Origin: Neocallimastix lanati (nom. inval.)
Taxonomy: Eukaryota; Neocallimastigomycota; Neocallimastigomycetes; Neocallimastigales; Neocallimastigaceae
Assembly: GCA_016946835.1 (NCBI GenBank)
Contig: JACVTC010000001.1
Coordinates: 3,230,001 to 3,252,500 of the forward strand
Direction: 5' to 3'
DNA: 22,500 bases
The position numbers and the translations under genes are program-made. Positions within the stretch are counted from its first letter, which is position 1; every line of letters starts with the position of its first letter. Shown piece by piece: positions 20,436-22,500 of this stretch. The notes under the pieces were generated by a model that worked only from the letters and a program-made list of their open reading frames with translations, ran no database searches and was not told the DNA's origin.

Positions 20436-21425
20436 TAATAAATAACATTAATATTAATAATAATAATTTTATAAAAATTAAAATTTATAAAACCATTTTA
20501 TAAAATATAAAAAAAAGTAAAAAAAAAAATAAAAAAAATTTTTTTTTTATATTTAAATAATAAAATAAATACAAAATGTAGATAGAAGTAATTAATACTA
20601 CATTACAATACACTTTATTTTTTATTCTACATTAATAATACATTTATGTTTTATATTTTCTTCATTTTCTCTCTCTATATATATAAAGATATATATATAT
20701 GAATTTATTATTATAGAATAACTTTCAGTAATACCATAAAATTTATTAAATTAATAGTATCTTTTGAAAATTTCATATTGCAAAAATTCTCGTTATTTAA
20801 TGAAGTTTTTATATTTTATATAGCAAATAAAATAAAAATTTCTAATTAAAAGAAAACAAAAAAAAAAGATATATATATATAAGAAAAAAAATTTTTTTTG
20901 AGATATATTAATTTTATATATAGCAAATATAATTAAAGATAGAGGAAAAAAAATATGTATATATTAAAATAAAATTAAAATAATAATAATAATAATAATA
21001 AACAGGATATATTAAAAAAAAATTGAAATATAAAAGTTTATTATAGCTTATTATATAAAATATAATATATTTATAATAATAAAATATAATTTTTAAATGA
21101 TATTAACAAATAAATATATAAATATATAATCAAAATCAAAATAATAACAATTATAAAAGCAAAAAAAAAAATTCTTTTTACTAATGATATCTTGATAATT
21201 AAATTTGTCAATTTCGTAGTAATTAAACTTTATTTTATGGATTATGCGTGGAATTGTATTAAAGATAAAAAAAAAAAAAATTTGGGTTACTCATTTGCTA
21301 CCTAATCTTGTTTCCAAATAAAATTTTTTTTTTTTTTTTTTAAATTTAATTATTTTAAAGAAAATAAAATAAAATAAAAAATAAAATAAAAATTGATGAT
21401 ATAGCAGTATAATTAGTTTTTATGC

Positions 21426-21427
<2 letters not shown>

Positions 21428-21464
<37 letters not shown>
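21428..21464. repeat. (TTA)n microsatellite
   Basis: About twelve uninterrupted TTA/TAT units. Confidence 0.85.
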
Positions 21465-21466
<2 letters not shown>

Positions 21467-21784
21467 AAATTTTTATTATTTATTTTTTAAATAATTTTGA
21501 ATAGTTTGTTATATTACATAATAAATAAATATTATAACTTTTTTTTATTAATAAATTCTATTCATGAAGAATAAAAAAAAAAAAAGGCAAAGTATTATAA
21601 AATAATATATAAAGTAAATTATTTCTAATGTGTAAATTACACGTTTGAAAACTTTATTTTGAAAAATTAATTTTGATAATTAATAATAATTTTTTTTTGT
21701 ACTACCATTAAACCTTATTTATTATTAATTATTCAAAAAAAATAAAAAATATAAATAAAATAAAATAAAATAAAATAAAATAAA

Positions 21785-22500
21785 TAGTGAAGTAATATAA
21801 AAGAGTAAAGTATTAATAAAAATATAAATAAAATAAAATAAATAGTGAAGTAATATAAAAGAGTAAAGTATTAATAAAAATATAAATAAAATAAAATAAA
21901 ATAAAATAAATAGTAGAAATTTAAATATAAAGTACAGATTGAATGAAATAAAATAAAATAAATAGTAGAATATTAAATATAAAATACTGATTGAATAAAA
22001 TAAATAGTTGAAATATAAAGAATATAAAGTTCAAATTAAATAAAATAAAATAAAATAAATAGTTGAAATAAAAATATAAAGTACAGATTGAATAAAATTA
22101 AATAAATAGTTGAAATAAAAATATAAAGTATAGATTGAATAAAATAAAATAAAATAAATAGTAGAATATTAAATATAAAGTACAGATTGAATAAAATAAA
22201 ATAAATAATTGAAATAAAAATATAAAGTATAGATTGAATAAGATAAAATAAATAATTGAAATAAAAATATAAAGTACAGGTTGAATAAAATAAAATAAAT
22301 AGTAGAAATATAAATATAAAGTACAGATTGAATAAAATAAAATAAATAGTAGAAATTTAAATATAAAGTACAGATTGAGTAAAATAAAATAAAATAAATA
22401 GTTGAAATAAAAATATAAAGTACAGATTGAATAAAATTAAATAAATAGTTGAAATAAAAATATAAAGTACAGGTTGAATAAAATAAAATAAATAGTAGAA
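21785..22500. repeat. Minisatellite array with 46-58-base units, continues past the window
   Basis: Two 58-base units with TAGTGAAGTAATATAAAAGAG (21785 and 21843) are followed by about twelve units with the core TATAAAGTACAGATTGAATA, each linked by two to four AAAAT pentamers and TAGTAGAAAT or TAGTTGAAAT. Unit length changes mainly by pentamer number. Variants (TAGTTG/TAGTAG, ACAGATT/ACAGGTT, AAATTAAATAAATAG) recur in an ordered way. The array is cut by the window end. Confidence 0.93.

Larger units (their letters stand above)
17514..21739. other. AT-rich intergenic region, no gene recognised
   Basis: It begins with the promoter side of inhibitor copy 2, whose ATG follows a poly-A leader on the minus strand. 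The rest is nearly pure A/T with A-run/T-run junctions (17840, 18285-18312, 20521-20550, 20890), TAA/TTA arrays (18610-18640, 20424-20442, 20980-21000, 21428-21464), TTTA arrays (20170-20194, 20402-20423) and a small GT-rich island (20108-20144). The open frame 20227-20448 is low-complexity. I see no tRNA, rRNA or protein relic here. Confidence 0.7.

Noticed and set aside
1-22500. CRISPR arrays, tRNA or rRNA genes
   Set aside because: None was seen: tandem repeats here lack unique spacers, and no GC-containing block folds as a tRNA by eye.

Overview
This window looks like nuclear DNA of a very AT-rich eukaryote, most likely an anaerobic gut fungus (Neocallimastigomycota). Intergenic DNA is almost only A and T, with dozens of A or T homopolymers (up to about 49 bases), A-run/T-run junctions and TTA, TTTA and TTTTA microsatellites. 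Genes are sparse islands of higher GC. Two of them carry GT-AG introns and encode secreted proteins. A social amoeba or another AT-rich protist cannot be excluded from sequence alone; nothing looks bacterial.

Layout. (1) 93-1550, minus strand: a methyltransferase of the PCIF1/CAPAM type (648-1550), with GC content and sequence complexity clearly above its surroundings, followed downstream by a stretch of broken open frames (93-553) that may be the tail of a decayed gene. (2) 1575-4245: AT-rich DNA without recognisable genes. (3) 4251-9249: a decayed Ty1/copia LTR retrotransposon on the minus strand. Both LTRs, a 5-base target duplication, the polypurine tract and fragments of gag, protease, integrase, reverse transcriptase and RNase H are readable in the order GAG-PR-INT-RT-RH. 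Every domain is broken by stops or frameshifts, and parts of RT and RNase H are missing. (4) 10507-12441 and 15620-17513: two tandem paralogous genes, both on the minus strand. Each has a 71-base first exon encoding a signal peptide, an intron of about 390 bases at the same position, and a long second exon with four chagasin-like (MEROPS I42) cysteine-protease-inhibitor domains. (5) 17514-21739: AT-rich DNA with microsatellites. (6) 21785-22500: a minisatellite running off the window end.

The two inhibitor genes are the functional core. Both should be secreted and could trap papain-family cysteine proteases through the NPTTGY, GxGG and W-containing loops of each domain. The copies differ in loop charge, and one domain has lost its loop Trp, so the two proteins probably do not have identical targets. 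The methyltransferase appears unrelated to them. The spliced models are inferred by eye: intron phase and conservation between the two paralogs fix them, but no transcript data were available.
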